64,000 nucleotides of DNA from positions 806,001-870,000 of the forward strand of contig NZ_CP083371.1 in NCBI RefSeq assembly GCF_017488845.2. The letters run 5' to 3'. The DNA comes from Ensifer canadensis (lineage in GTDB: Bacteria; Pseudomonadota; Alphaproteobacteria; Rhizobiales; Rhizobiaceae). The notes below the pieces were generated by a model. It made no database searches. It saw only the letters and a program-made list of their open reading frames with translations, and was not told the origin of the DNA. The position numbers were made by a program, and so were the translations under genes. Shown piece by piece: positions 10,177 through 18,452 of the stretch (positions are counted from its first letter, which is position 1; the number at the start of each line of letters is the position of its first letter).

Positions 10177-11085
10177 CTAGATTGTTCGGCCCCGCTTCTT
10201 CAACTGCTGTTCGCGGAAGAAGATGAAGAGGCCTGAGGCGACGATCAGCCCGGCGCCGATGATGACGGTCGGACGTGGCGTGTCGCCGAAGAACCACCAG
10301 CCGAAGACGACGGCCCAAAGCAGCAGCGTGTATTGCAGTGGCACCACCGTCGCCGCATCCGCGAGTTTCAGCGCACGGTTGACCAGAATGTGCGCGAGCA
10401 TCGCCACGATGCCCAGCATGCCGAGCTGAAGGATCGCCTCGCCATCGACGGGCGCCCAACCGGCCGGGTTGGCGGCAACGCCGACCAGCGAAAAGACCAG
10501 AGCGCCGATCACCTGCCAGAAGACCAGTGTCGTATCCGGGGTCGTGCGCAGCGTTCGGCCGAGCATCAGCGCGAAGGCGAAGGCGGCGCTGCCGACAAGG
10601 GCGATCAGCGCCGGCAGACTGAAGGTGTCTTTAGACGGTTCGAGCGCGATTACGACGCCGGCAAAGCCGACGAGGATCGCTGTCCATCGCCTCCAGCCGA
10701 CCTTCTCGCCGAGCAGGAACGGCGAGGCCGCGGCAACATAGATTGGCGCCGCCAACCAGTAGGTCATTGTGTCGGCGAGCGGCATGTAGGCGACGGCGAA
10801 ATAGAAGGCAGACGCGTCTACGGCAAAAAGCAGCGAACGCAGCGCCTGGAGCCACGGGCGCTCGACCTTCAACATCGAACGCAGCCCGCGTTTCAGGATG
10901 AACGGCGAAAGCACGAGCAGGGCTGCAATGCTGCGAATGACCATCAACTGGCTGACGGAATAGGTCGCCACCAGCCATTTGCCCATGACGTCGTTGAGCG
11001 AGAACATCAACATGCCGAGAAGCATGATGATGACACCGGTCCGAGCGGCGTTCGGCGCGGTTGCGGAGGCAGTCAGTATGGTCAT
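10177..11085 (-). CDS. EamA/DMT-family permease
   Basis: A ~302-residue inner-membrane protein with about ten hydrophobic segments arranged as two EamA repeats. The first opens with IIMLLGMLMFSLNDVMGKWL, and the second has the typical LQYTLLLWAVVFGWWFFGDTP near its end (segments quoted in part). Such proteins export or import small metabolites or cofactors; the substrate cannot be read from sequence. The frame is open to a GTG at 11133. The ATG at 11085 places the first membrane segment close to the N-terminus, but it lacks a clear ribosome binding site, so the start is uncertain. Confidence 0.75.
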   Translation of the reverse strand: MTILTASATAPNAARTGVIIMLLGMLMFSLNDVMGKWLVATYSVSQLMVIRSIAALLVLSPFILKRGLRSMLKVERPWLQALRSLLFAVDASAFYFAVAYMPLADTMTYWLAAPIYVAAASPFLLGEKVGWRRWTAILVGFAGVVIALEPSKDTFSLPALIALVGSAAFAFALMLGRTLRTTPDTTLVFWQVIGALVFSLVGVAANPAGWAPVDGEAILQLGMLGIVAMLAHILVNRALKLADAATVVPLQYTLLLWAVVFGWWFFGDTPRPTVIIGAGLIVASGLFIFFREQQLKKRGRTI

Positions 11086-11289
11086 GGGAGCGGCTTTCAA
11101 ACGTGTTCGCGTGGCTTTGACACATTCCGGCACGCCGATCCATCGTGCTGTTCGAATGGGACGATAAGTTTTACGAATGAATCCGGCCGGGACCGCCGGT
11201 CAATCTGCTTGGGAGAATTTCAATCCTGGAACACCAGTTCACTCTGTGAGAGATGGCGTTGCCTCTTGACGTAACGCGCGGCGCTGCTA

Positions 11290-11535
11290 CTTAAGGGGTG
11301 ATCCTGCCGTCCAGACATCGGACCGCGGGATGAACACTGGTGCCGGGCCCCTCTGGCGAGAGTTTTTACGGCGCTCTCGTGATGTCGGTACCGCCAGCAA
11401 ATTAGCCGGCGGATTAGCTACCATGAAAACTGATCTCATGCCTAACGCATGTGCCATTTCGGCCGTGCGTGTTTTCGTTTCCAAACCCCATTTCTTCTCA
11501 GAGCCGGGTGTCGTGCGCGCGAAGGAGGTCCGTCA
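11290..11535 (+). promoter_or_regulatory. long leader of the DUF475 gene
   Basis: About 250 bases without a gene precede the start. They contain self-complementary segments such as GCCAGC...GCCGGC around 11391-11412 and end in an unusually strong AAGGAGGT at 11522. Several TerC-family genes are controlled by the Mn-sensing yybP-ykoY riboswitch. I looked for its conserved loops and could not confirm them, so this is only a candidate structured leader. Confidence 0.2.
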
Positions 11536-12639
11536 ATGACGCAGCCTCAAACGCACACGACCACCATTGGCTATTTCAAGTGGGCATTCATCGTCACCGC
11601 GATCGGCCTGGTGCTGGGCGCCTGGCTCGGCTGGCAGTCGACCGGCACGATCGGCGGCATGGCCGCGGTCTTCTTCATCTGCACCGTGTTGGCCGTTCTC
11701 GAAATTTCGCTGTCCTTCGACAACGCGATCGTCAATGCCAACAAGCTGAAGGACATGACCCCGGAATGGCAGCACCGCTTCCTGACCTGGGGTATCATCA
11801 TCGCCGTTTTCGGCATGCGTATCGTCTTTCCGCTGCTCATCGTCGTCATCGCGGCGGGCATCGGTCCGATCGATGCGATCGTTCTGGCGGCAAGCAAGCC
11901 CGAAGAATATGCCCGCATCATGAATGATGCGCATTTGCCGATCGCAGCTTTCGGCGGCACTTTCCTGATGATGGTGGGCCTCACCTACTTCTTCGATCAT
12001 GAGAAGGATGTGCATTGGATCGCCTGGCTCGAAAGCAAGATGGCGCGTTTCGCCACGATCAAGGGCATCGAAATTGCCTTCGTGCTGGCGCTGATCCTTG
12101 GCTTCTCGACCCTGCTCGATCCGACAGAGGCGCATACCTTCGTTTATTCGGGTATCTACGGCCTCTTGACCTTCCTCGTCGTCGAGGTCGTCGGCGGCCT
12201 GCTCGACGCGTCGCAGCAGACGATGAGTGCAGCGGCAAAGGGTGGCTTCGGTGCCTTCCTTTACCTCGAAGTGCTTGATGCGAGCTTCTCGTTCGACGGC
12301 GTTATCGGCGCCTTCGCCTTGACGCAGAACCTCTTCGTCATCGCCATCGGCCTTGGCATCGGCGCGATGTATGTGCGCTCGATGACGATCATGCTGGTGG
12401 AGAGGGGCACGCTCAACGAGTACCGCTATCTGGAACATGGCGCATTCTACGCGATCCTGATCCTCTCGGTGGTCATGTACTTCCAGACGCTGGTGCACAT
12501 CCCTGAGGTGATCACCGGCCTCGGCGGCGCTGCCCTGATCGGTATCTCGCTCTGGTCCTCGATCCGCTACAACAAGCGGGAGCGTGAGGCAGAGTTGGGT
12601 GGTAAAACCAGCCACGGCCATGCTCGCGTCGAGGCATAA
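11536..12639 (+). CDS. DUF475 / TerC-superfamily integral membrane protein
   Basis: A 367-residue membrane protein with about nine transmembrane segments and the TerC-superfamily acidic motifs: LEISLSFDNAIVNANKL (residues ~50-66) and its repeat LEVLDASFSFDGVIGAFAL (~250). These intramembrane Asp/Asn residues are thought to bind metal ions. The family is linked to manganese or calcium efflux and tellurite resistance. The ATG at 11536 has a near-perfect AAGGAGGTC upstream; longer in-frame starts lack this. A rho-independent terminator follows 24 bases after the stop, so the gene is monocistronic. Confidence 0.85.
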   Translation: MTQPQTHTTTIGYFKWAFIVTAIGLVLGAWLGWQSTGTIGGMAAVFFICTVLAVLEISLSFDNAIVNANKLKDMTPEWQHRFLTWGIIIAVFGMRIVFPLLIVVIAAGIGPIDAIVLAASKPEEYARIMNDAHLPIAAFGGTFLMMVGLTYFFDHEKDVHWIAWLESKMARFATIKGIEIAFVLALILGFSTLLDPTEAHTFVYSGIYGLLTFLVVEVVGGLLDASQQTMSAAAKGGFGAFLYLEVLDASFSFDGVIGAFALTQNLFVIAIGLGIGAMYVRSMTIMLVERGTLNEYRYLEHGAFYAILILSVVMYFQTLVHIPEVITGLGGAALIGISLWSSIRYNKREREAELGGKTSHGHARVEA

Positions 12640-12662
12640 ACGCCTCGACCATAGGCGCTCTT

Positions 12663-12698
12663 AAAAAGGCCCCGGTGCAGGCGCACCGGGGCCTTTTT
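12663..12698 (+). terminator. rho-independent terminator of the DUF475 gene
   Basis: Perfect 16-base inverted repeat (12663-12678 with 12683-12698), a four-base loop, and a GC-rich core GGCCCCGGTGC flanked by A5 and T5. The symmetry means it could also work for the opposite strand. Confidence 0.9.
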
Positions 12699-12754
12699 GC
12701 ATGGAAGGGCCGGGTCGGCATTGCTAAAAGGCCATGTTCCCTGGATAAACGGTG

Positions 12755-13033
12755 ATGATTTCAGGTGATCTGAAGCGGGTCTTGGAAGAGGTTTACCGGG
12801 CGGGCGCCCATCGGGTGCCGGCCGATTATATCGATTGGCCGCAAGAGCTTCATGCCGCCGTCTTTCGCGCCTTGAATATGCAATACATCACAAGACGCGA
12901 GATCGACGGTAGCGTCCGCTTTTCGCTGACGCAGGCGGGATACCGGGCAATCGATGCCGAGGTGCCGTGGGGTCGCATCCTGAGGCAGCGCATCAGGGAC
13001 TTCCTACTGTCTGGCAAAAAACGCACTGACTAG
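12755..13033 (+). CDS. hypothetical protein, 92 aa
   Basis: A 92-residue soluble protein of mixed helix and strand that I do not recognise. The C-terminal half (QYITRREIDGSVRFSLTQAGYRAI) reads like a small winged-helix wing and last helix. No signal peptide or membrane segment. An ATG at 12755 directly follows a GTG in frame, and neither has a strong ribosome binding site. Codon use looks native to the genome. It stands alone between the DUF475 terminator and the integrase region. Confidence 0.5.
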   Translation: MISGDLKRVLEEVYRAGAHRVPADYIDWPQELHAAVFRALNMQYITRREIDGSVRFSLTQAGYRAIDAEVPWGRILRQRIRDFLLSGKKRTD

Positions 13034-13159
13034 TTTACAGTCGACGCCGAAAGTCTCCGCCGTGCCGAGCGCTCAGCGATTGAAGGGAGACCGCCGCTGA
13101 GCCGTTACGCGGGATTTGGATTGTTGTGCCATCGGGTGGGTATGTCGTGAACATTGGGA

Positions 13160-13210
13160 GCATTTGCCCCGCCCGGCGCTGGCCGGGGTTGCAGAGGGCG
13201 GGGCAAATGC
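13160..13210. repeat. perfect 15-bp inverted repeat beside the integrase
   Basis: GCATTTGCCCCGCCC at 13160-13174 is matched exactly by its complement at 13196-13210 around a 21-base GC-rich spacer. There is no T-run on either side, so it is not an obvious terminator. It lies ~120 bases beyond the 3' end of the integrase gene and could be an element end, attachment site or strong hairpin; role unknown. Confidence 0.6.
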
Positions 13211-13328
13211 AGCAATTTGGTCTCCACGAGCCCGAACCCGGTGGTTAGAAATCTAGACTTTAGGTCAGAATCAGGACTGTTCTGACTGTTATCGTCAACC
13301 CCAGACTAGGACGGCCGGGCGAACTCGC

Positions 13329-14261
13329 TCATGTAATATGGCGTTCAAGGACGGGTACACACATGTCCAGATCGTGGGATGCCAGGTGAGCATAACGCAT
13401 CGTCATCTCGAGGGTCTGGTGGCCCAGCCACATCTGAACGCGTCTGAGATCGATACCGCCTCTCACCAAGCGTGACGCGCAAGTATGGCGCAAGACGTGC
13501 GGTACGATATCGGCCTCGTCCCCCATTCCGGCTGCTGTCTTTGCGTCATTCCAAACGGCGCGATACTTTTGCTGGTCAATGGACGCGAATGGACCGGGAG
13601 ATCGATCCACTAGGGCATTAAGAGCCTGCTTGGCTCTGGCGGTTAGGGGTACAGTTCGGCTGCGGCCAGATTTGGTTACCCAAAACGTCACCCGCCCCTG
13701 GTGAACGTCATTCCATTTCAGAGCGATGGTCTCGCCGAGACGTGCGCCGGTATCGACGAGGAATATGGATAGTTTTAAATAGAGGTCTGAGCGGTTTCCG
13801 ATTTCGCGAAACAGCGCTTCTTCTTCGTCCGGTTCGAGAAAGCGGAGGCGGCCCGCTCTTTCTTTCTGGCGCTTGAACTCCGGCAAACTATAGATGTCGC
13901 CCATTTTGTACGCTTTCCGCAGCAACTTGCTTAGCGCCGCCATCTTCCGGTTGATGGTTGCGTTGCTGTTGCGACGTTTGCGTAAAGCGCCGATCAGGTT
14001 GTCGAGCATGTCTTGTGAGAAAGTAGAGAAGCGAGCAGCGAGCAATATCTCGTCGAGTTCTCCGATGAAGGCTTTCACATTATATTTGTGGTTGCCTTCC
14101 TCCCACAGAATGTCGGCATAACGCTGAAGCAGTTCGGCGAGCGTGGTGTCCTTAACCACCCCGCTCGGACCCCGCGGGCTAAAACTGTAGTGGACTTCGT
14201 ACCCGCTACTTAGGTTCGGGAAGTCGAAGTCGCCCGCTTGTTTTTCAGCATCCTTCCCCAA
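13329..14261 (-). CDS. tyrosine recombinase (phage-type integrase)
   Basis: A 310-residue site-specific recombinase. Residues ~25-120 form the SAM-like core-binding domain (VKDTTLAELLQRYADILW). The catalytic domain follows, with Arg in TGARLGETIAL, a probable Lys near TKSGRSRTVPL, HVLRHTCASRL (HxxR), and WLGHQTLEMTMRYAH with the His and nucleophilic Tyr. All catalytic residues appear present. The start is unclear: the only in-frame start is TTG at 14261, yet plausible coding sequence continues upstream without any start to ~14445. The 5' end may therefore be truncated at the junction with the porin terminator. No excision gene or cargo is evident beside it. Confidence 0.85.
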   Translation of the reverse strand: MGKDAEKQAGDFDFPNLSSGYEVHYSFSPRGPSGVVKDTTLAELLQRYADILWEEGNHKYNVKAFIGELDEILLAARFSTFSQDMLDNLIGALRKRRNSNATINRKMAALSKLLRKAYKMGDIYSLPEFKRQKERAGRLRFLEPDEEEALFREIGNRSDLYLKLSIFLVDTGARLGETIALKWNDVHQGRVTFWVTKSGRSRTVPLTARAKQALNALVDRSPGPFASIDQQKYRAVWNDAKTAAGMGDEADIVPHVLRHTCASRLVRGGIDLRRVQMWLGHQTLEMTMRYAHLASHDLDMCVPVLERHIT

Positions 14262-14387
14262 CTCGCCGATCCCCTTGCCGACTGACGCCGGAGTGAGACC
14301 GATAAACCGACGGCTTTCAAGCCGGCGCTTGGTGTCTGGACATCGTCCTGTGCCGAGACGAGATGCAAACGTTGCTAAACAGCAACA

Positions 14388-14415
14388 GCCCGCAACTCGA
14401 ATGTGAGTTGCGGGC
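14388..14415 (-). terminator. likely terminator of the porin gene
   Basis: GCCCGCAACTC is paired perfectly with GAGTTGCGGGC over a six-base loop, 27 bases past the porin stop. On the minus strand it is followed by a modest T-rich tract (CTGTTGCTGTTT). Confidence 0.7.
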
Positions 14416-14441
14416 CTGATATCAAACCTGACTAAGTCAGA

Positions 14442-15482
14442 TTAGAAGTCGCGCTGCAGGCGGACGAAGCCGAATACCTGGTCGTCGCCGTTGTCTTCAT
14501 CTTCGTACTGAACCGATACGCGGGTAGCGAGGCCTTCGGTGATCTTGTAGTCAACCGTTACACCAGCGCGCCATGCATCGTCGCCGCCGAAGCTGGTGAG
14601 CGAATCCTGCAGGCTACCGAAGTACTGAGCGCCAGGAGTGATCGCCAGCTTGTCGGTTGCGTTGAAGCGGTACGAAGCAGCAACGCTCCACTCAGACTGA
14701 GCCCAGTAAGCGTTCGGGTTCGAAGCCCAGATACCAGCGAGCTGGAAGACGCCCGGACCGAGGTCGGCCGAGAGCAAGCCGCGGACCGCGCCTTCTTCGA
14801 ACTCGGTGTCGTAGCCGCCGAGCAAGTCGAAGGAAACGCCGCCGAGCGAAGCCGAAACGATACCGGAGATGCCAACGCCGTTTGCCTTGGTGGACCAGCC
14901 TTCGAGCTCGTCGATCGAGATACCGGCCTGGAAGGTGCCGCCGTCATAGAGGTAGGCAATCGAGTTGAACTCGGTGACGTTGCCGAGCGTGTCGGTTTCG
15001 CCGTTGATGCCCTTATCCCACCAGTTGTAGAAGAAACCGGCCTTCAGGCCACCGAGCTGGATGTAGGCTTCATCGACGTCGATGAAGTCGCTATCGCCAG
15101 AGTCGGTGTCGTTGTCGGCATTGAATTCAGCAGCGAAGAAGCCAGTGAGCGTGCCGTACTCGGTGTCGCTCTTGGCATCCCATGCGACGTAAGCGCGCGA
15201 GAAGACATCCCAGTCCGACGTGGACTGACCACCGAAGTCTTCCTCATTGTAACGGCTGTCAGCAGCGTCACGACCGAACGAGCCCTGAACGCGGATGAAG
15301 CCGCTGAGCTTCAGGCAGGTTTCGGTGCCCGGGATGTAGAAGTAGCCAGTGCCGAAAGCGTCGCAAACGCGAACGTATTCCATGGGCTCCGGCTCGGCTG
15401 CGACGATTGCGTCGGCTGCCTGTGCGCCGGATACTGCTGCGAGAGCTGCAGCGGAGCCGAGAAGAAGGCTCTTGATGTTCAT
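14442..15482 (-). CDS. ropA: outer-membrane porin RopA
   Basis: A 346-residue outer-membrane porin of the alphaproteobacterial Porin_2 family. The signal peptide is MNIKSLLLGSAAALAAVSG, cleaved before ADAIVAAEPEP. The typical mature N-terminus is EPMEYVRVCDAFGTGYFYIP, and CLKLSGFIRVQGSF starts the first beta strand. The protein ends in FVRLQRDF, the terminal aromatic required for barrel insertion. The ATG at 15482 has GGAGGT upstream. It forms general diffusion channels and is a major surface protein and phage receptor in rhizobia. It is monocistronic, with a hairpin after the stop. Confidence 0.9.
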   Translation of the reverse strand: MNIKSLLLGSAAALAAVSGAQAADAIVAAEPEPMEYVRVCDAFGTGYFYIPGTETCLKLSGFIRVQGSFGRDAADSRYNEEDFGGQSTSDWDVFSRAYVAWDAKSDTEYGTLTGFFAAEFNADNDTDSGDSDFIDVDEAYIQLGGLKAGFFYNWWDKGINGETDTLGNVTEFNSIAYLYDGGTFQAGISIDELEGWSTKANGVGISGIVSASLGGVSFDLLGGYDTEFEEGAVRGLLSADLGPGVFQLAGIWASNPNAYWAQSEWSVAASYRFNATDKLAITPGAQYFGSLQDSLTSFGGDDAWRAGVTVDYKITEGLATRVSVQYEDEDNGDDQVFGFVRLQRDF

Positions 15483-15917
15483 TTCTGACCTCCAGACAAA
15501 ATCAGACCGAGGAAGGTCTGGAACACTGAAGATCGCTGGGCCGAATAAAGCAGCCGGAGCGAAGTTTGTCAGTCTGAGATCTCGACGAAAACTGAACTCA
15601 TTTGAGACGGCGCATCTCAAGCTTACTGGTTTTGCTACTGCCAGAGCAGCTCGCGATGGCTAGACGGTTCCGGTCCTCGGCCATTGGCCGGGATATTAAG
15701 ACCCCTTGCCGCGCCACCTAGCTCTGTACGCTCATTCCGCTACGTCGTAGTGCCCGACCACTTCGGGCCTACCGATATCTCGGGCGAACCAGGGGCGCCA
15801 CACCGCATTGGCTGGCAGGCGAAAGGCTCCACATCGCGAGGCCGCTCATCAGGCAGGGAAAATGACGGGTAAGGGACGGCGCGACGTAGTACTTTAACGC
15901 GGCCTAGTACTTAAATT
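15483..15917. other. porin upstream region, no gene seen
   Basis: About 430 bases between the porin start and the next element. It must carry the porin promoter. I see no convincing coding frame or repeat. Confidence 0.4.
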
Positions 15918-15974
15918 GAACGGCCCGGTCGTCTCTCGATCCCGAGCCGTTTCATCCTTGGGAGGATAAGGCGC
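15918..15974 (-). ncRNA. candidate structured RNA, copy 2
   Basis: Read on the minus strand this has a small hairpin ATCCT-CCCA-AGGAT (15954-15967) exposing CCTCCCAAGG, then a GC-rich hairpin (ACGGCTCGG with CCGGGCCGT, 15920-15950) and a short T-containing tail. The same architecture and the same ten-base core recur at 16262-16345. It follows the stop of the 55-aa gene by ~30 bases, so it may be the 3' untranslated end of that mRNA or a separate sRNA. The exposed CCUCC resembles the anti-Shine-Dalgarno loops of rhizobial alpha-r14 sRNAs; that link is inference. Confidence 0.4.
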
Positions 15975-16003
15975 CCCGTCGCAACGCGCGCTGGAAATCT
16001 CTG

Positions 16004-16171
16004 TTAGCTGCGGCGTGCGTCCGGAAAATTAGCCGGATCGATGCCGAGCGTGCGCAGGTCGCTCGCCTTCGGGCGGCGGTGGCCTTCGACAGCAGCGGCA
16101 GCAGCGCTAGCGGCGCCGAGAACTGCGAATGCGCGGCCGATGAAACCGGTGCGGTAAGTTGTGGTAGCCAT
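16004..16171 (-). CDS. small conserved protein, 55 aa
   Basis: A 55-residue protein: a short basic and hydrophobic N-terminus (TYRTGFIGRAFAVLGAASA) followed by a C-terminal part, ASDLRTLGIDPANF, that resembles the end of DUF1127/YjiS-type small proteins. The alanine-rich stretch could be a weak membrane segment. The ATG at 16171 has GAGC/AAAG-like pairing only. It lies between two similar RNA-like hairpin elements. Function unknown; family link is tentative. Confidence 0.5.
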   Translation of the reverse strand: MATTTYRTGFIGRAFAVLGAASAAAAAVEGHRRPKASDLRTLGIDPANFPDARRS

Positions 16172-16261
16172 CACTTTGCTCGCTTTCGTTTTCTCTCTGA
16201 TGAGCAAAAGATGGGGTTTGCACGGTCTTTTTGCAATGCACAATTGGACACTCCAGCCATG

Positions 16262-16345
16262 CAACGAAAGCAGGCCCGGTCGATTATCGATCGACCGAGC
16301 CTGCTGATTGAGCCTTGGGAGGCACCGCACAATTCCCTAAATCGG
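16262..16345 (-). ncRNA. candidate structured RNA, copy 1
   Basis: On the minus strand: hairpin GCCT-CCCA-AGGC (16312-16323) exposing CCTCCCAAGG, nine bases, then a 15-base stem (16270-16284 with 16290-16304, one G-T pair) and a T-containing tail. Compared with the copy at 15918, the loop core is identical while both stem arms differ and still pair. That covariation supports a real RNA fold. A CTTGTC sequence at 16358-16363 could be a -35 box; the -10 is weak. Confidence 0.45.
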
Positions 16346-16386
16346 AACCGAGTTAGGGACAAGTTACGCAGCAGATAAAAATGTTC

Positions 16387-16420
16387 CAGCGCCGCGCGCC
16401 TGAACTGGCGCGCGGCGCTG
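16387..16420 (-). terminator. rho-independent terminator of tctCBA
   Basis: A perfect 14-base inverted repeat (CAGCGCCGCGCGCC, 16387-16400 with 16407-16420) and a six-base loop, followed on the minus strand by GAACATTTTT. It lies nine bases after the tctA stop. Confidence 0.85.
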
Positions 16421-16428
16421 CAGTGCTT

Positions 16429-17946
16429 TTAGTCTTCGTTGGCTGCAAGCTGCGCCAGCACTTCGCCGCGTCCGCGAGCCCTGAGGATCAGCGGGATGAT
16501 CAGTGCGGCAGCGGCAATGACCAGCAGAACGGCGGCGATCGGCGAGGTGAAGAGCACGCTGACGTCTCCCTGGCTGATTGCCAGCGCCCGGCGGAGCTGC
16601 TGCTCGGCGAGCGGCCCAAGGATCAGGCCGACGACGACAGGCGCGATCGGATAGCCGAACACACGCATGGCATAGCCGAGCAGGCCGAAGGCGAGCAGCA
16701 TACCCAGTTCGTAGACCGACGGGTTGGCGCCGATGGTACCGAGCGTCGCAAACAAGAGAATGCCGGCATAAAGCCATGGCTTCGGGATGGTCAGCAGCTT
16801 AACCCAAAGGCCGATCAGCGGCAGGTTCAGGACCAGCAGCATGAAGTTGGCAATCAAGAGGCTGGCGATCAGACCCCAGACGAGCTGTGGGTTGGTGGCA
16901 AACAACAGCGGACCGGGCTGCAGGCCGTACTGCTGGAAACCGGCGAGCATGATCGCGGCGGTCGCCGTCGTCGGCAGGCCGAGGGTCAGAAGCGGAACGA
17001 GCGTGCCGGCTGCCGATGCATTGTTGGCGGCTTCCGGACCCGCGACTCCTTCGATGGCGCCGTTGCCGAACTCTTCGGGATGTTTCGCCAGACGCTTTTC
17101 CGCCGCATAGGATAGGAAGGTGCCGATCTCGGCGCCGCCGGCAGGCATCGCGCCGATCGGGAAGCCAATGAACGTACCGCGAAGCCAGGGCTTCCACGAG
17201 CGCGCCCAGTCGGCCTTGCTCATCCAGATCGAACCGCGCACCGCCTCGACCTTATCCGGCCCCTTCTCGCCTTGTGCGGCAATAAACAGTGTCTCGCCGA
17301 TGGCGAACATCGCCACTGCAAGCGTCGTGACCTCGATACCGTCAAGCAACTCGGGAACACCGAACGAAAGGCGCGCCTGGCCCGTCAACTGGTCGATGCC
17401 GACGACCGAAAGCGCCAAGCCGACAAAAAGCGCCGTCAAGCCACGAAGCGTGGAATCGCCGAACGCAGATGAAACGGTCACGAAGGCAAGAACCATCAGC
17501 GCGAAATATTCGCGCGGACCGAAGACCAGGGCGAGCTTGACGATATAGGGCGCGATGAAGGCAAGGCCGAGCGTCGCGATCAGGCCGGCAACGAACGAGC
17601 CGATGGCGGCAGTCGCAAGGGCGGGTCCGCCCCTTCCGGCCCGCGCCATCTTGTTGCCTTCGAGCGCGGTGACGATCGAGGCGCTTTCGCCCGGTGTGTT
17701 GAGGAGGATCGAGGTGGTCGAGCCGCCATACATGCCGCCGTAATAGATACCGGCGAACATGATCAGCGAGCCGGCCGGATCGAGCTGGTAGGTGACAGGC
17801 AGCAGAAGCGCGACGGTCAGGGCCGGGCCGATGCCGGGAAGAACGCCGACGGCGGTTCCGAGCGTCACGCCGATCAGCGCGTAAAGCAGGTTCATTGGCT
17901 GGGCAGCAACCCACAGTCCCTGCAACAGGAATTCAAAAGTAGCCAT
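16429..17946 (-). CDS. tctA: tripartite tricarboxylate transporter, large membrane subunit
   Basis: A 505-residue inner-membrane protein with about eleven or twelve hydrophobic segments, the normal TctA size. Family motifs include [20 protein letters not shown] near residue 25, [20 protein letters not shown] near 70, and the second-repeat [20 protein letters not shown] near 258 (quoted in part). It forms the sodium- or proton-coupled channel for citrate-like substrates delivered by TctC. The ATG at 17946 has GAGGG upstream. It is the last gene of a tctC-tctB-tctA operon and is followed at once by a strong terminator. Confidence 0.95.
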   Translation of the reverse strand: MATFEFLLQGLWVAAQPMNLLYALIGVTLGTAVGVLPGIGPALTVALLLPVTYQLDPAGSLIMFAGIYYGGMYGGSTTSILLNTPGESASIVTALEGNKMARAGRGGPALATAAIGSFVAGLIATLGLAFIAPYIVKLALVFGPREYFALMVLAFVTVSSAFGDSTLRGLTALFVGLALSVVGIDQLTGQARLSFGVPELLDGIEVTTLAVAMFAIGETLFIAAQGEKGPDKVEAVRGSIWMSKADWARSWKPWLRGTFIGFPIGAMPAGGAEIGTFLSYAAEKRLAKHPEEFGNGAIEGVAGPEAANNASAAGTLVPLLTLGLPTTATAAIMLAGFQQYGLQPGPLLFATNPQLVWGLIASLLIANFMLLVLNLPLIGLWVKLLTIPKPWLYAGILLFATLGTIGANPSVYELGMLLAFGLLGYAMRVFGYPIAPVVVGLILGPLAEQQLRRALAISQGDVSVLFTSPIAAVLLVIAAAALIIPLILRARGRGEVLAQLAANED

Positions 17947-17960
17947 GGTCTACGGCCCTC

Positions 17961-18452
17961 TTAGAAGAACAGATGTTCAAGCGGCCCTGCGGGCAGCGAC
18001 AACTGCAGGAGCTTGGCGAAAATCACCCAGACGGCAAAACAGAGCGCAATACCAACTGGCAGGGAGAACCAGAGCTTGCGCTTGCCAAAGCCGCGCGCGG
18101 TGAGCGCAAAGAGAATGCCGGTGGCGATCGAAAAGCCTGCGACGTTCAAGAGCAGCATCTGCGCTGCAAGCCCGGCGACGATCCAGATGACCGGTGAGAT
18201 TTCCTGATGCTCGCGCTCGGGGAAATCGTTTCGGAATGCGGCAAAGATGGTCCAGACGGCGAGGGCCGCAAGACAGCAGGCGATCGCATAGGGGACCGTC
18301 GTCGGTCCGACCTGGGAGTAACCGGCAGCGCCTGCCAGGCGCGACACGTCCCAGAAAATGAGGCCAGCGATGGCGGCCAGCACGGCCGCGATGAAGAGCG
18401 CCGCCCGATCCGGGCGACGCGTTGTGGTCGAAGGGTTGAGCCCCTTGGTCAT
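17961..18452 (-). CDS. tctB: tripartite tricarboxylate transporter, small membrane subunit
   Basis: A 163-residue protein with four hydrophobic segments (from ALFIAAVLAAIAGLIFWDVS to the C-terminal VGIALCFAVWVIFAKLLQL), matching the small TctB subunit. Its ATG at 18452 overlaps the tctC stop by four bases, and 14 bases separate it from tctA. The sequence is poorly conserved in this family, so the call rests on size, topology and position. Confidence 0.9.
   Translation of the reverse strand: MTKGLNPSTTTRRPDRAALFIAAVLAAIAGLIFWDVSRLAGAAGYSQVGPTTVPYAIACCLAALAVWTIFAAFRNDFPEREHQEISPVIWIVAGLAAQMLLLNVAGFSIATGILFALTARGFGKRKLWFSLPVGIALCFAVWVIFAKLLQLSLPAGPLEHLFF

Noticed and set aside
10333..11274. 313-codon plus-strand frame opposite the EamA permease
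   Set aside because: Charged, low-complexity antisense translation of membrane segments.
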